DNA of 61,150 nt from Pseudomonas sp. RGM2987. Its GTDB lineage: Bacteria; Pseudomonadota; Gammaproteobacteria; Pseudomonadales; Pseudomonadaceae. A program made the translations under genes and the position numbers. Shown here one piece after another: positions 11,968-21,555 of the stretch; the first letter of the stretch is position 1; every line of letters starts with the position of its first letter. The stretch lies in contig NZ_JALJDX010000197.1 of NCBI RefSeq assembly GCF_022952855.1, positions 1 through 61,150 on the forward strand, read 5' to 3'. The notes under the pieces are model-generated. The model had not been told where the DNA came from. It did not search any database and worked only from the letters and a program-made list of their open reading frames with translations.

Positions 11968-13496
11968 CGGATTGTCGCTTTAGGGATAAACAGATAAGCA
12001 ACCACATTTCCATCAGCCAGGGTAAGGGTGTGTTCCCAATCCTCTTTCGATAGTGGTACGGCGTCCTCGTTGAAGGTGATCCACCAAACCCTGTGCCCCG
12101 GATTCTTCATTCTTTCCAGGTCGGTGAAAGCGTTTTCTTTAAGACGCGCAGGAATCAAGGCGTAGCCGTTGCGATCAAGAATATCCACGGTGCTGGAACG
12201 AGCCTCCTGAGTGAATATTTTCGGTTGGATACCTGTACGGTTGTAGTAACTGAATGGCAGGTACAGCAGTAAAAAGCCAACCAGGATTTCGTCGTCTGGC
12301 TGGGCAGCTTGTCTGATCCCGGCCGCCAGTCCATCAAGCCTTGACTCGTTACGATAACTGGTACTGCCCACCCCATCCGCTTGTTGATACACCGCTCGCA
12401 GGCCCTGCGCTTGGATGGTCACTATTATCGCCAAGGCCAAGCTCAGGGCGCTGCGTCGTGCCATTGCATCCAGCGCCATGGAAACGAACAAAGGCAGGCC
12501 GACCGCTGCGAATGCCACATAGCGAGGAACGAATATCGGGACTACCAGCGCCACCAAGGAAAGGACGATAACAGGAATAAAGAAATAGCCGATCAACAGC
12601 CAACTGTAACGATGCGGTCGATCACTTTTCTGAACCAGCATGACTGCACAGACAATGGCTAATACGGTGGGCAGCAAGCGCAGAAGTAACGAGTGCGCTC
12701 CCCAGTTATTCATTACAACGAACTGCCAAACCAGGCTGAACACTCCGTCGGCAGTGACAGGTGGTATCCATTGAACGCCCCACCGACCGGTCATATGGTC
12801 AATTAGATGAGGCAGCCAAGGTACGAATGACAGCACAATCGCACCATTAACCAGAAACCAGGAACGCACAGGTAACAAGACGTTGAAAACTCCCTGACGT
12901 CCCCACCACCAATAGAACCAATGGACGAGTACACACAGTGCCGCGAAGTAATGCGTATAGAAAGCCGCGCTCATCAGCAGCCCATAGATAAACGGGAAAC
13001 GCCTCGCTCTATTGTTTTTTACCCAACATACCAATGCGACGGTCGCGCCCATCAACCAGAACCCGAGCAAGCTGTACATGCGCGCTTCCTGGCTGTAGCG
13101 AACCGAGATGGGCAGCAACGCCAATAGCAATGCCGCAATCCAGGTCGCTCTTCGCGAGGCGATCAGGCTCATCAGCTTTACGCTCGACAAGACTGTACCC
13201 ACGTCCGCTATGGCACTGAGGGTCCTCACGGCACCGGCCCCGTCCCCCCACAGAATCATCCAATAATGCAGCAGCAGATAATAAAGAGGTGGATGAACGT
13301 CTCGGGCTGTAATCGACCAGATCTCCCCGGGTTCATGCCTTGCGAGCAGCACACTGAACGCTTCGTCATACCAGATAGCGGGTACAGCGATGCCATGAAG
13401 CCTCACGACCAGAGCCAAAACCAGCACTGCCGCCAAGGCCCAGCGGTCAACATATCGATTGGCAGGGTTATCCAGATAAGCAAGCAGAGCATTCAT
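11964..13496 (-). CDS. GT-C fold membrane glycosyltransferase (GT39/ArnT-like)
   Basis: 510 aa with about ten to twelve hydrophobic segments. The first periplasmic loop has the acidic pair WYDEAFS (D44, E45) and DVHPPLYYLLLH (66-77), typical of GT-C enzymes that use polyprenyl-phosphate sugars. It starts 3 nt after the stop of the GtrB-like gene and follows a GtrA-like gene, so it occupies the position of the serotype-specific transferase of gtr cassettes. Expected role: transfer of a sugar from undecaprenyl phosphate to surface polysaccharide in the periplasm. Substrate and acceptor are unknown. The stop codon overlaps that of the convergent gene at 11965-11967. Confidence 0.82.
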   Translation of the reverse strand: MNALLAYLDNPANRYVDRWALAAVLVLALVVRLHGIAVPAIWYDEAFSVLLARHEPGEIWSITARDVHPPLYYLLLHYWMILWGDGAGAVRTLSAIADVGTVLSSVKLMSLIASRRATWIAALLLALLPISVRYSQEARMYSLLGFWLMGATVALVCWVKNNRARRFPFIYGLLMSAAFYTHYFAALCVLVHWFYWWWGRQGVFNVLLPVRSWFLVNGAIVLSFVPWLPHLIDHMTGRWGVQWIPPVTADGVFSLVWQFVVMNNWGAHSLLLRLLPTVLAIVCAVMLVQKSDRPHRYSWLLIGYFFIPVIVLSLVALVVPIFVPRYVAFAAVGLPLFVSMALDAMARRSALSLALAIIVTIQAQGLRAVYQQADGVGSTSYRNESRLDGLAAGIRQAAQPDDEILVGFLLLYLPFSYYNRTGIQPKIFTQEARSSTVDILDRNGYALIPARLKENAFTDLERMKNPGHRVWWITFNEDAVPLSKEDWEHTLTLADGNVVAYLFIPKATIR

Positions 13497-13499
13497 GAA

Positions 13500-14492
13500 T
13501 CATGACTCTTTGAAATCAGGATCTGCACGGGTCGCCGCTGCCCATATAGGTTTATCCCGCGCCTTCGCCCCTCCCCGAATCATCGCCTTGATGACATACC
13601 GAGGCCGGTGCTTGGTTTCCAGATAAATCCTCCCGATGTATTCACCCAACACGCCAATACCGATCAGTTGCACGCCACCCAAAAACAGAATCGCCGTCAT
13701 CAGCGAAGGGTAACCCGGTACGTCGTTGCCAAAGAGCAGCTTGCCCAGCACCAGATACGCGGCGTAGGCCAGCGAAACCAACGAGAGGCAACCGCCCACA
13801 TAAGTCCACAACCGCAACGGCACCGTGCTGAACGAAGTGATGCCTTCAAGCGCCAGGTTCCATAATTTCCAGCCATTGAACTTGCTCTGGCCGGCAGCGC
13901 GACGGGGGCGGTCGTATTCGATGACAACAGCGGTGAAACCGGCCCACGACAACACGCCTTTCATGAATAACTGGTATTCGGGAAGGGTTTTGATCACTTC
14001 CACGACCTTGCGGTCCATGAGGCGGAAATCCCCCACGTTCTGTTCAATGTGAGGGGATGCAATGTGATTGAGCAGGCGGTAGAACAGTGTCGCACCGCCG
14101 CGCTTGAGGTAGCTGTCGCAGGAGCGGTCGCGGCGCTTGGCCAACACCACTTCGGCGCCTTTTTCCCATTCGGCAATCAATCGGGGAATGACCTCGATGG
14201 GGTCCTGGAGATCCACGTCCATCGGCACGACCACATCACCGCTGGCGTATTCAAGCCCGGCAAACAGCGCCGGTTCCTTACCGAAGTTGCGGGAGAACTC
14301 AATCAACAATACCCGTTCGTCCGCCCGCGCGATGCTACGGGTCAAGGGACCGGTCAAGTCGTCGCTGCCATCGTTGATGAACACAATTTCCACGACATGC
14401 TCTTTCAACGCCGGATGCTGGCGAACGCTTTCGTAAAATAAAACGATGGCCTGCTGTTCGTTGAACACCGGAACGATCAACGAGACTTTCAT
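13500..14492 (-). CDS. GtrB-like bactoprenol glycosyltransferase
   Basis: 330 aa, GT2 family. The GT-A domain carries SLIVPVFNE at the N terminus, NDGSDD (40-45) and the DVDLQDP motif (92-98). Two C-terminal membrane helices (about 225-300) precede the conserved [12 protein letters not shown] stretch. Family members move a hexose from a nucleotide sugar to undecaprenyl phosphate on the cytoplasmic face. ATG 14492 is chosen because it overlaps the gtrA-like stop by 4 nt (ATGA); the frame stays open further upstream but that part is not GT-like. It lies in an operon with the GtrA-like flippase and the GT-C enzyme. Confidence 0.92.
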   Translation of the reverse strand: MKVSLIVPVFNEQQAIVLFYESVRQHPALKEHVVEIVFINDGSDDLTGPLTRSIARADERVLLIEFSRNFGKEPALFAGLEYASGDVVVPMDVDLQDPIEVIPRLIAEWEKGAEVVLAKRRDRSCDSYLKRGGATLFYRLLNHIASPHIEQNVGDFRLMDRKVVEVIKTLPEYQLFMKGVLSWAGFTAVVIEYDRPRRAAGQSKFNGWKLWNLALEGITSFSTVPLRLWTYVGGCLSLVSLAYAAYLVLGKLLFGNDVPGYPSLMTAILFLGGVQLIGIGVLGEYIGRIYLETKHRPRYVIKAMIRGGAKARDKPIWAAATRADPDFKES

Positions 14493-14863
14493 GTACGACG
14501 CTCGCGAAACACCACGAACCGGCAAAATAGAAAACCAATCACCAGGCTCACTACGGAAAATGTCACGACCGTCAGTAAGCCGTGAACCTGCCAACGGTCC
14601 CCCAGATAACCGACGATAAAACTGAGCGCACCCATTACGCTGAGGAAAAGCACATAACCGGTTACTGAGCGCCTGGTCTCGAAGGTATAAAGCGCATTGG
14701 CATAAAAGGAAAATGAGGCGGCCACACAGAACGCAACGAAATTGCTCGTCGCCTGATTGAGGCCCACAGCCACCCGCAGCACGAAAAATACCTGCCAGTG
14801 AATCAGCGTATTGGCCAGCCCAACCAATGCGTAAGTGAGGAAAGCTTTCCATATCGCATTCAT
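14489..14863 (-). CDS. GtrA-like polyprenyl-sugar flippase
   Basis: 124 aa with four predicted membrane helices, the length and topology of the GtrA family. It starts [16 protein letters not shown] and ends [11 protein letters not shown], with a basic tail usual for the family. Proteins of this type are thought to flip lipid-linked glucose across the inner membrane. It is the first gene of the gtrA-gtrB-GT39 unit, directly coupled to the GtrB-like gene, and its promoter must lie in 14864-14980. Confidence 0.88.
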   Translation of the reverse strand: MNAIWKAFLTYALVGLANTLIHWQVFFVLRVAVGLNQATSNFVAFCVAASFSFYANALYTFETRRSVTGYVLFLSVMGALSFIVGYLGDRWQVHGLLTVVTFSVVSLVIGFLFCRFVVFRERRT

Positions 14864-14983
14864 GCATGCTCCCGACGTGTCGGTGCTTCAGGCGATACTT
14901 AATCTAGGGGGTGGTGGTTGGACGGTCTACTGTAAGAACTTACAGGTGCCGCGTTATTTGATGACCTGTGGTAAGCGTTTATC

Positions 14984-15113
14984 TGTGGCGAGGGGATTTA
15001 TCCCCGTTGGCTGCGAAGCAGCCCTCTTGAAACATTCGCTATCTTTCGGGAAGTGCTCATTGCTTTTTGCGACTGCTACGCAGTCGAAACGGGGATAAAT
15101 CCCCTCGCCACAG
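14984..15113. repeat. REPIN (GGGGATTTATCCCC family)
   Basis: Two inverted REPs of the GTGGCGAGGGGATTTATCCCC type flank about 70 bp. Together with the terminator at 15147-15174 it fills the gap between the gtr cassette and the permease. 14864-14983 shows nothing else recognisable. Confidence 0.88.
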
Positions 15114-15146
15114 AAGCAGTACAAGGCGCTAAGCCGACCTCACAAA

Positions 15147-15174
15147 AAAGCCCCGATTATTAGACCGGGGCTTT
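15147..15174 (-). terminator. Rho-independent terminator of the permease gene
   Basis: A 9-bp stem AAAGCCCCG/CGGGGCTTT is followed, in minus-strand direction, by a T6 tract. It lies 20 bp past the permease stop. Confidence 0.88.
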
Positions 15175-15193
15175 GCTCTACACCGCTTGTAAC

Positions 15194-16615
15194 CTACACA
15201 GCTGAACGCACCGCGCCCTGCCCCCCGCCGGTCGGCTGCAACTTGAAGGCATAAAACAGCACTGTCAGCAGCACCAGGAACGCCGGCCCCACATACAGCG
15301 CCACGCGGGTATCCGGGAAGTACGCCATCAACCCCACCACCAGTACCAGGAAGGCCAGGGCCAGGTACGAGCTGACCGGGTATAGCCACATGCGGTATTT
15401 CAATGCCGCTCGCTCGGAAACGCTCAGGCTTTTGCGGAATTTGAGCTGGGCCAGCAGGATCATCACCCAGGTCCAGATCGCACCGAAGGTCGCGATGGAA
15501 GTCACCCAGACGAAGACTTTTTCCGGCACCAGGTAGTTGAGCAGCACGCCCAGCAGCAGTGCGGCGATGGACAGCAGCAATGCCCGGCGCGGCACGCCGT
15601 TGGCCGAGGTCTTGGCGAAGCCGGCCGGGGCCTGGCCGTTCTGCGCCAGGCTGTAGAGCATCCGCCCGGTGCTGAAGATCCCGCCGTTGCAGGACGACAG
15701 CGCGGCAGTGATCACCACGAAGTTAATGATACCGGCGGCCGTCTTGATGCCCAGGCGCTCGAAGGTCATCACGAAGGGGCTGCCCTGGGTGCCGATCTCA
15801 TTCCATGGATAGATCGACAGGATCACGAACAACGCGCCGACGTAGAACAGCAGGATCCGCCAGAACACCGAGCCGATGGCGTTGGGGATGGTTTTCTGCG
15901 GGTTTTTCGCCTCACCGGCGGTCAGGCCGATCATCTCCACGCCCAGGTAGGCGAACATCACCATCTGCAGGGACATCAACACGCCCTGAACACCGTTGGG
16001 CAGGAAGCCGCCGTGGGTCCAGAGGTTGGAAATGCCCAGGGCCACGCCGTCGTTGCCGAACCCGAAGGCAATGATGCCGATGCCGCCGATGACCATCGCG
16101 ATGATGGTCACGATCTTGATCAGGGCGAACCAGAACTCGAATTCACCGAAAGCCTTGACCGCGATCAGGTTGATTGACCCCATGCTGACCAGCGCCGCCA
16201 GGGCCCAGATCCAGCGGGGCACATCGGGGAACCAGATGCCCATGTACACCGCCACGGCGGTGATTTCCGCCACGCAGGTCACCAGCCACAGGAACCAGTA
16301 GTTCCAGCCGGTCAGGAAGCCGGCCAGCGGGCCCAGATAGTCCTGGGCATAACGGCTGAACGAACCGGCCACCGGGTTATGCACCGCCATCTCGCCGAGG
16401 GCGCGCATGATCACCAGAATCGCCAGGCCACCGATGATGTACGACAGCATGATCGCCGGGCCGGCCATCTCGATGGCCTTGGCCGAACCGAGGAACAGCC
16501 CGACACCGATACAGGCGCCAAGCGCCATCAGGCGGATATGCCGCTCGCCAAGTTCACGTTTGAGCGGACCACCCTGAGCGGTCTCGCCATGGGGCAGATG
16601 ATTGCCGACAGGCAT
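15194..16615 (-). CDS. AAT-family amino acid permease (ProY/HutT-like)
   Basis: 473 aa with twelve predicted membrane helices of the amino acid-polyamine-organocation superfamily. The family signature GACIGVGLFLGSA (33-45) lies in TM1, and SGS-type helix-breaking residues and GGIFSTGRMLYSLAQNGQAP in the middle of the protein fit the AAT subfamily. Such permeases take up one or a few amino acids with protons. Proline or histidine is the likeliest substrate by overall resemblance, but this cannot be settled from sequence alone. Monocistronic with a clear terminator. Confidence 0.88.
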   Translation of the reverse strand: MPVGNHLPHGETAQGGPLKRELGERHIRLMALGACIGVGLFLGSAKAIEMAGPAIMLSYIIGGLAILVIMRALGEMAVHNPVAGSFSRYAQDYLGPLAGFLTGWNYWFLWLVTCVAEITAVAVYMGIWFPDVPRWIWALAALVSMGSINLIAVKAFGEFEFWFALIKIVTIIAMVIGGIGIIAFGFGNDGVALGISNLWTHGGFLPNGVQGVLMSLQMVMFAYLGVEMIGLTAGEAKNPQKTIPNAIGSVFWRILLFYVGALFVILSIYPWNEIGTQGSPFVMTFERLGIKTAAGIINFVVITAALSSCNGGIFSTGRMLYSLAQNGQAPAGFAKTSANGVPRRALLLSIAALLLGVLLNYLVPEKVFVWVTSIATFGAIWTWVMILLAQLKFRKSLSVSERAALKYRMWLYPVSSYLALAFLVLVVGLMAYFPDTRVALYVGPAFLVLLTVLFYAFKLQPTGGGQGAVRSAV

Positions 16616-16896
16616 AGGTACAACCTCGTCTTGTTATTGGATTAACCACCGAGTTCCCAAGGCGCAAGCGGGTAGCCTGCCACCTTGCCGAAACCGGGCC
16701 TGTCTCGTGGACAGACCGTCCTGTAGGACAACAGCGCAGGATCAGCGGGCCGTGCAGTATAGAAAGCCAGGGATAGAGAGATTAACTGTAAAACCTGATT
16801 AATTCAGGGGAAAGCCTCAACAAAAATGCTGTTTTTGGAGAGGCATTGACTGAGATTACAGGAAATCCAGTGAACTAACGGAGAGCCCGCCATCTT
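16616..16896. promoter_or_regulatory. Upstream region of the permease gene
   Basis: About 280 bp without a gene. It holds an inverted repeat CCTGA-TTAAT-TCAGG (16794-16808) that could be an operator. Nothing else was recognised. Confidence 0.3.
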
Positions 16897-17028
16897 GTGG
16901 CGAGGGGATTTATCCCCGTGGGCTGCGCAGCAGCCATCAAAAGCAGACAACCGGTGTGTCAGGCAGATTGAGTTCGCAGTGAGGGGGGCTGATGCGCAGC
17001 CCAGCGGGGATAAATCCCCTCGCCACAG
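16897..17028. repeat. REPIN upstream of the RAYT gene (GGGGATTTATCCCC family)
   Basis: Inverted REP pair with outer arms GTGGCGAGGGGATTTATCCCC and its complement. It forms the left flank of the RAYT locus, matched by the same family at 17633-17726. Confidence 0.9.
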
Positions 17029-17144
17029 ATCACTGCTTCGTCATAAGTACTACACAAGCTTCGGAACATTCGCTCGGGCTTTCCAGCGTCGACCGAGCGT
17101 AGCCGCAGCTACGCTGCATTCAACGCCTCTCAAGGAAGCAAGGA

Positions 17145-17603
17145 ATGCATCCACGTCCCAACTCACATCGCCTGCGCCGAGGCCGTTATTCGGAACACGG
17201 GCGCGCGTATCTGGTGACAGCTGTTATCCATCAGCGACGTCCTGTTTTTGCTAACTGGCGAGTGGGGAGATTGTTGGTCGCAGAGTTCAAACGTGTCCAT
17301 GATTCAGGACAAGTTAACTCTTTAGCCTGGGTTGTAATGCCGGATCACTTCCATTGGTTGCTGCAAATGGTCGATGGTCAGTTGAGCAGTGTCATAGGCG
17401 CCACCAAGGCTCGATGCACCCGTAGCGTCAACAGTACAACTGGGGCCTGTGGGTCGCTTTGGCAAAGCGGTTTTCATGATCGTGCGATTCGTGATAACGA
17501 AGAGCTGCTGCCCTCGGCTCGCTACATCGTTGCCAATCCGCTTCGCGCAGGGTTAGTGGAGCGAATCGGCGATTACCCGCTCTGGGATGCTGAATGGCTG
17601 TGA
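17145..17603 (+). CDS. REP-associated tyrosine transposase (RAYT, TnpA-REP)
   Basis: 152 aa, full length for the family. The HUH motif is MPDHFHWLLQ (H68, H70) and the likely nucleophile is Y127 in ARYIVANPLRAGLV. LWQSGFHDRAIRDNEEL before it is a family signature. RAYTs are single-copy, vertically inherited relatives of IS200/IS605 transposases thought to process and disperse REPs. ATG 17145 has AAGGA 8 nt upstream. The gene is flanked on both sides by REPINs of the GGGGATTTATCCCC subfamily, the arrangement expected of a RAYT with its cognate repeats. There are no IS ends or target duplications. Confidence 0.95.
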   Translation: MHPRPNSHRLRRGRYSEHGRAYLVTAVIHQRRPVFANWRVGRLLVAEFKRVHDSGQVNSLAWVVMPDHFHWLLQMVDGQLSSVIGATKARCTRSVNSTTGACGSLWQSGFHDRAIRDNEELLPSARYIVANPLRAGLVERIGDYPLWDAEWL

Positions 17604-17632
17604 AGCAGATTCTGCCTATGGTGAATGGTTAT

Positions 17633-17726
17633 GTGGCGAGGGGATTTATCCCCGCTGGGCTGCGCAGCAGTCCTTCTTTTTTGCGACTGCTGCGCAGTCG
17701 AGCGGGGATAAATCCCCTCGCCACAG
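17633..17726. repeat. REPIN downstream of the RAYT gene
   Basis: Compact inverted REP pair (94 bp) of the GGGGATTTATCCCC family, 30 bp after the RAYT stop. Its short spacer makes it a near-perfect long hairpin. Confidence 0.9.
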
Positions 17727-17825
17727 AGCGCGCACCAAGCAAGTGAGATTTGTTGCCCGGCAATTTCCCCTCCCCCCACGCCAACCACCGTCTAAGCTTC
17801 AAGCAAGTCCGATCAATCTGCTTGA

Positions 17826-20800
17826 ATGGATCAGTCGACTATGGGCGCTTTGTGGCAAACCGATTCGAATAAACCTGTGGTCCCGACTGAACGTATGGAA
17901 GAAGCGCCTACACCCCAGAAAAATCGTCGCGCACGGCATGGCTGGCGGGCGTTCTGGTTGTTGCTGCTGATTATCGTGGTGGTGGTCGGCCTGGCGGTGG
18001 CCAAGGAAATGCGCACCTCGCGGTTCCAGGCCCAGGAGATCAGCAAGTACGCCTCATCCTTGGGCTATTCGGTACAACCGGGCCCCAGCGATGCCATCGT
18101 CTACCCTGGTGCAGGGCCGTTCGACCGGCGCCTGGGCTACAGCTCCCTGGGCGAGTTCCTGCCACGCCTGCTCAAGCGCGACTACGTGATCCAGAGCCAG
18201 GCCCGATTTTCGCCGGCCTTGATGGGCTACGTCGAGAAAGGCCTGTTCGTGCCCTACGCGGAAAAAATCCAGGCCGGGCTGACCATCACCGATTGCCGTG
18301 CCGCCCCGGTGTACCAGTTCAAGTACCCGCAGCAACTGTATTCGAGTTTCGAGGCTATCCCGCCGGTGGTGGTGCAAAGCCTGCTGTTCATCGAGAACCG
18401 CTTCCTGCTCGACCCCAGGCAACCGCTGGCAAACCCGGCGGTGGACTGGCCGCGCTTCGGTATGGCGGCGTGGTCGCAGGTGGCCAAGCTGCTTAGCCTG
18501 CCGGGCCAGTCCGCTGGCGGCAGTACGCTGGCGACGCAGCTGGAAAAATACCGCCATTCTCCCGAAGGCCTGACGGTGTCTGGCTCGGAGAAGATCCGCC
18601 AGATGATTTCCGCCAGCGTGCGCGCCTACCAGGCCGGTCCGCAGACCCTCGAGGCGCGGCAGCGGGTAGTCCGTGACTACCTCAACAGCGTGCCGCTCTC
18701 CGCCGTACCGGGGCATGGCGAAGTGCATGGCATGGCCGAAGGCTTGCGGGTCTGGTACGGGGCCGATTTCAACCGGGCCAACGAACGGCTGTTCAGCAAC
18801 GCCACCGATCCACAGGCCATGGCGGAAAAAGGCCTGGCACTACGGGAAATGCTCTCGTTGATGATCGCCCAGCGCCGCCCTTCCCATTACCTGACCAAGG
18901 GCCACGATGAACTGGCGAGCCTGACCGACAGCCACATCCGCCTGCTGGCGCAAAACGGCGTAATCGACGGTGCAATGGCCCAGGCCGCGTTGGCGAGCAA
19001 GGTCAGTTACCGCGACTGGGTGCAACAGCCGACGATCCAGCCCATCGAAACCAACAAAGGCATCAGTGCCGCCCGCAGTCGCCTCGCCACGCTGCTCAAC
19101 CGGCCGCTGTACGACCTCGATCGCCTGGACCTGTCCGCCACCAGCACCCTGCAAAGCGACTTGCAGGCCCAAGCCACCGAGTACCTCAAGCGCCTGGCCG
19201 ACCCGGCGTTCGCCGCCGAGATCGGCCTGATGGGTGAACGCCTGCTGACCCCCACCAGCACCACTCAGGTGCGCTACAGCTTCACGCTGCTGGAGCTGAC
19301 CCCCGACGGCTCGCGGGTGCGGGTACAGACCGACAGCACCGACCAGCCCTTCGACATCAACGAAGGCAGCAAGCTGGAGCTGGGCTCGACCGCCAAATTG
19401 CGGGTCCTCACGACCTATCTGCAAATCATCGCCGAGCTGCATGATCGCTATGCCCGGCAGACCCCGGCCGAGCTGAAGAAAGCCGATATCGCCGAGCAGG
19501 ACCGCCTGTCCCGCTGGGCTGTGGATTACCTGATCCAGAACAGCGACCGCGACCGCGACCTGTCGAGAATGCTCGAGGCGGCGCTGGATCGCACCTATTC
19601 AGCCAGCCCTGGCGAGGCGTTTTTCACCGGTGGCGGGCTGCACACTTTCCACAACTTCCGCAACGAAGACAACGGCCGCAACCCCACCTTGCGCGACGCC
19701 CTGCGCGAGTCGATCAACCTGCCGTTCATCCGCCTGATGCGCGACCTGGTGCGCTATGCCACCTATGGCGGCCCCGATAACAGCGCCGAACTGCTCAAGG
19801 ATGACAAGGACCCGCGGCGCCAGGAATACCTGGCGCAGTTCGCCGATCGCGAAGGCACGTCGTTCCTGCTCAGGTTCTGGAAGAAATACCAGAAGAAGGA
19901 CACCGCCCAACGCCTGGAAACCTTTCTCGACAGCATGCACCCCACGGCCATCCGCCTGGCCGCCGTGCACCGTTACTTCTTTCCCAATGACAGCCAGGAA
20001 AGTTTCAATCTGTTCGTGCGCTCGCACCTGAAGTCGGTCAAGAGCAGCGAAAAGCTCACCGACGAACGCCTGGAACGCCTCTATCAAAGCTACGGCCCCG
20101 GCGCCTACGATTTGCCGGACCAGGGCTTCATCGCCAAGGTCCACCCGCTGGACTTGTGGTTGATGGGTTACCTGTTGAACAACCCCGACGCCAAGTTCAG
20201 CCAGATCGTCAAGGCCAGCCAGTTCGAGCGCCAGGAGGTCTACAGCTGGTTGTTCAAGAGCCGGCACAAGAGCGCCCGCGACAGTCGCATCCGCACCATG
20301 CTGGAGATCGAAGCGTTCCTGGACATTCATCAGCGCTGGCAGAAGGTCGGCTACCCGTTCGACCATCTGGTGCCGTCGCTGGCAACCGCCATCGGCAGCT
20401 CGGGCGACCGCCCTGCTGCGCTCGCGGAGCTGGTAGGCACCATTCTCAACGACGGTATCCGCAAGCCGGCGCTGCGCGTGGACAGCCTCGACTTTGCCGT
20501 CGGCACGCCCTACGAAACGCGGCTGGTCAGCAACCCCGACAACGGCAAGCGGGTGATGCCGGTGGAAGTGGCCCGGGCCCTGCGCGGCGCGCTGTCCCAG
20601 GTGGTGGACGCCGGCACCGCGAAACGCGTAGCCGGCAGTTTCAAGCTGGACGACGGTACGCCGCTGGCCATGGGCGGCAAGACTGGCACCGGCGACAACC
20701 GCATCGAAGCCATCGGCGCCGGTGGGCGGATCCTCAGTTCCAAATCAATCAACCGCACCGCCACCTTCGTCTTCTACATCGGCGACAGCCATTTCGGCAC

Positions 20801-20954
20801 CCTCACCGCCTACGTCCCGGGGGCCTCGGCGCAGAACTTCAAATTCACCTCGGCCTTGCCGGTGCAGGTGCTCAAAGGCATGGCGCCGTTTCTCTCGCCC
20901 TACTTGCAGCCGGGCAGCCATACCCAGTGCAAGCCGTTGGTGGCGCGCCGGTGA
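17826..20954 (+). CDS. Large class A PBP-like protein (transglycosylase plus transpeptidase domains)
   Basis: 1042 aa, a bitopic inner-membrane protein: basic cytoplasmic N terminus, then one TM at about 42-60. The GT51 region has GGSTLATQLEK at about 230 and YLNSVPL at about 285, but motif 1 reads IENRFLLD rather than EDxxFxxH. The penicillin-binding domain has all three motifs: STAK (SxxK, about 520), SIN (SxN, about 628) and KTGTG (about 949). It resembles neither PBP1a nor PBP1b in layout; similar large proteins occur in other pseudomonads. A role in peptidoglycan synthesis is likely, the specific job unknown. The start is uncertain: no good RBS precedes 17826, 17841 or 17895. It converges on the fimbrial operon with only 12 bp between stops. 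Confidence 0.82.
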   Translation: MDQSTMGALWQTDSNKPVVPTERMEEAPTPQKNRRARHGWRAFWLLLLIIVVVVGLAVAKEMRTSRFQAQEISKYASSLGYSVQPGPSDAIVYPGAGPFDRRLGYSSLGEFLPRLLKRDYVIQSQARFSPALMGYVEKGLFVPYAEKIQAGLTITDCRAAPVYQFKYPQQLYSSFEAIPPVVVQSLLFIENRFLLDPRQPLANPAVDWPRFGMAAWSQVAKLLSLPGQSAGGSTLATQLEKYRHSPEGLTVSGSEKIRQMISASVRAYQAGPQTLEARQRVVRDYLNSVPLSAVPGHGEVHGMAEGLRVWYGADFNRANERLFSNATDPQAMAEKGLALREMLSLMIAQRRPSHYLTKGHDELASLTDSHIRLLAQNGVIDGAMAQAALASKVSYRDWVQQPTIQPIETNKGISAARSRLATLLNRPLYDLDRLDLSATSTLQSDLQAQATEYLKRLADPAFAAEIGLMGERLLTPTSTTQVRYSFTLLELTPDGSRVRVQTDSTDQPFDINEGSKLELGSTAKLRVLTTYLQIIAELHDRYARQTPAELKKADIAEQDRLSRWAVDYLIQNSDRDRDLSRMLEAALDRTYSASPGEAFFTGGGLHTFHNFRNEDNGRNPTLRDALRESINLPFIRLMRDLVRYATYGGPDNSAELLKDDKDPRRQEYLAQFADREGTSFLLRFWKKYQKKDTAQRLETFLDSMHPTAIRLAAVHRYFFPNDSQESFNLFVRSHLKSVKSSEKLTDERLERLYQSYGPGAYDLPDQGFIAKVHPLDLWLMGYLLNNPDAKFSQIVKASQFERQEVYSWLFKSRHKSARDSRIRTMLEIEAFLDIHQRWQKVGYPFDHLVPSLATAIGSSGDRPAALAELVGTILNDGIRKPALRVDSLDFAVGTPYETRLVSNPDNGKRVMPVEVARALRGALSQVVDAGTAKRVAGSFKLDDGTPLAMGGKTGTGDNRIEAIGAGGRILSSKSINRTATFVFYIGDSHFGTLTAYVPGASAQNFKFTSALPVQVLKGMAPFLSPYLQPGSHTQCKPLVARR

Positions 20955-20966
20955 GGGGCGTGCGGA

Positions 20967-21461
20967 TTACGGCGTCACCCGAGGCACGGCGTCGAAGATC
21001 ACTGTGAAGTCGGCGACGAATAAGCCGGTCTGGCCGGGGAGCGGGAGTGCCGAGGCCTGAATGACCATCTCCGCCTGGGTACCTGGCGTGGAGGTCGGGT
21101 CATCCACCACCTCCCTGGGCGTGGAAGTCAGGGTGACGTTGTTGAACCTGACGAGCAGTGGAATATCGCTGCTGCCGTTAGTCAGCGCAGGCTGGCCAGC
21201 CGGGAGATAAGCATGCACAGACCCTTCGGTATTTTTCACGTCGAAAGTCTGTCGCACCAAGCTCAGTTGACTCGTCACAGGATCGTAACGCATGACTTCA
21301 TGCTTGCCGAACTCCGGGTCCCTGGGCTGCACATGAAACTGCTGGGTCGGAATGTTCGCGCTGATATGAATGGCTGAACGCGCATCATCGGCCGCGTATG
21401 CCAGGGAAGAAGTCAGGGCAATGGCACCCAGAACGCGTGCAAATACCTTTTGATTGAACAT
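20967..21461 (-). CDS. CS1-type fimbrial pilin subunit (third copy of major-pilin type)
   Basis: 164 aa with signal peptide (1-23, cleaved near AYA). The mature protein starts DDARSAIHISANIPTQQF, the hallmark N terminus of CS1/CFA-I type pilins, which serves in donor-strand exchange. It shares VKNTEGS, REVVDD, STPGTQAEM and VIFDAVPR with the pilins at 21556 and 28913, so these are three paralogues. AAGG lies 8 nt before the ATG. It is the last gene of the fimbrial operon and may be an alternative or minor shaft subunit. Confidence 0.9.
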   Translation of the reverse strand: MFNQKVFARVLGAIALTSSLAYAADDARSAIHISANIPTQQFHVQPRDPEFGKHEVMRYDPVTSQLSLVRQTFDVKNTEGSVHAYLPAGQPALTNGSSDIPLLVRFNNVTLTSTPREVVDDPTSTPGTQAEMVIQASALPLPGQTGLFVADFTVIFDAVPRVTP

Positions 21462-21555
21462 GCCAAATACCTTTTTAGCAGGAAGGAAAGACTCCAGCGC
21501 ACCCCACCGCCAGAAAAAGGTCGTAGGGTGCGCAGTGAGTCAAAGCACCACGCGC

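Noticed and set aside
13500..14867. A 455-codon version of the GtrB-like gene
   Set aside because: The first 125 codons overlap gtrA in another frame and show no protein-like sequence; the ATG at 14492 gives a typical GtrB with an ATGA overlap.
17145..17603. Insertion sequence of the IS200/IS605 family
   Set aside because: The protein matches RAYT features and is flanked by REPINs rather than by IS ends; no tnpB is present.
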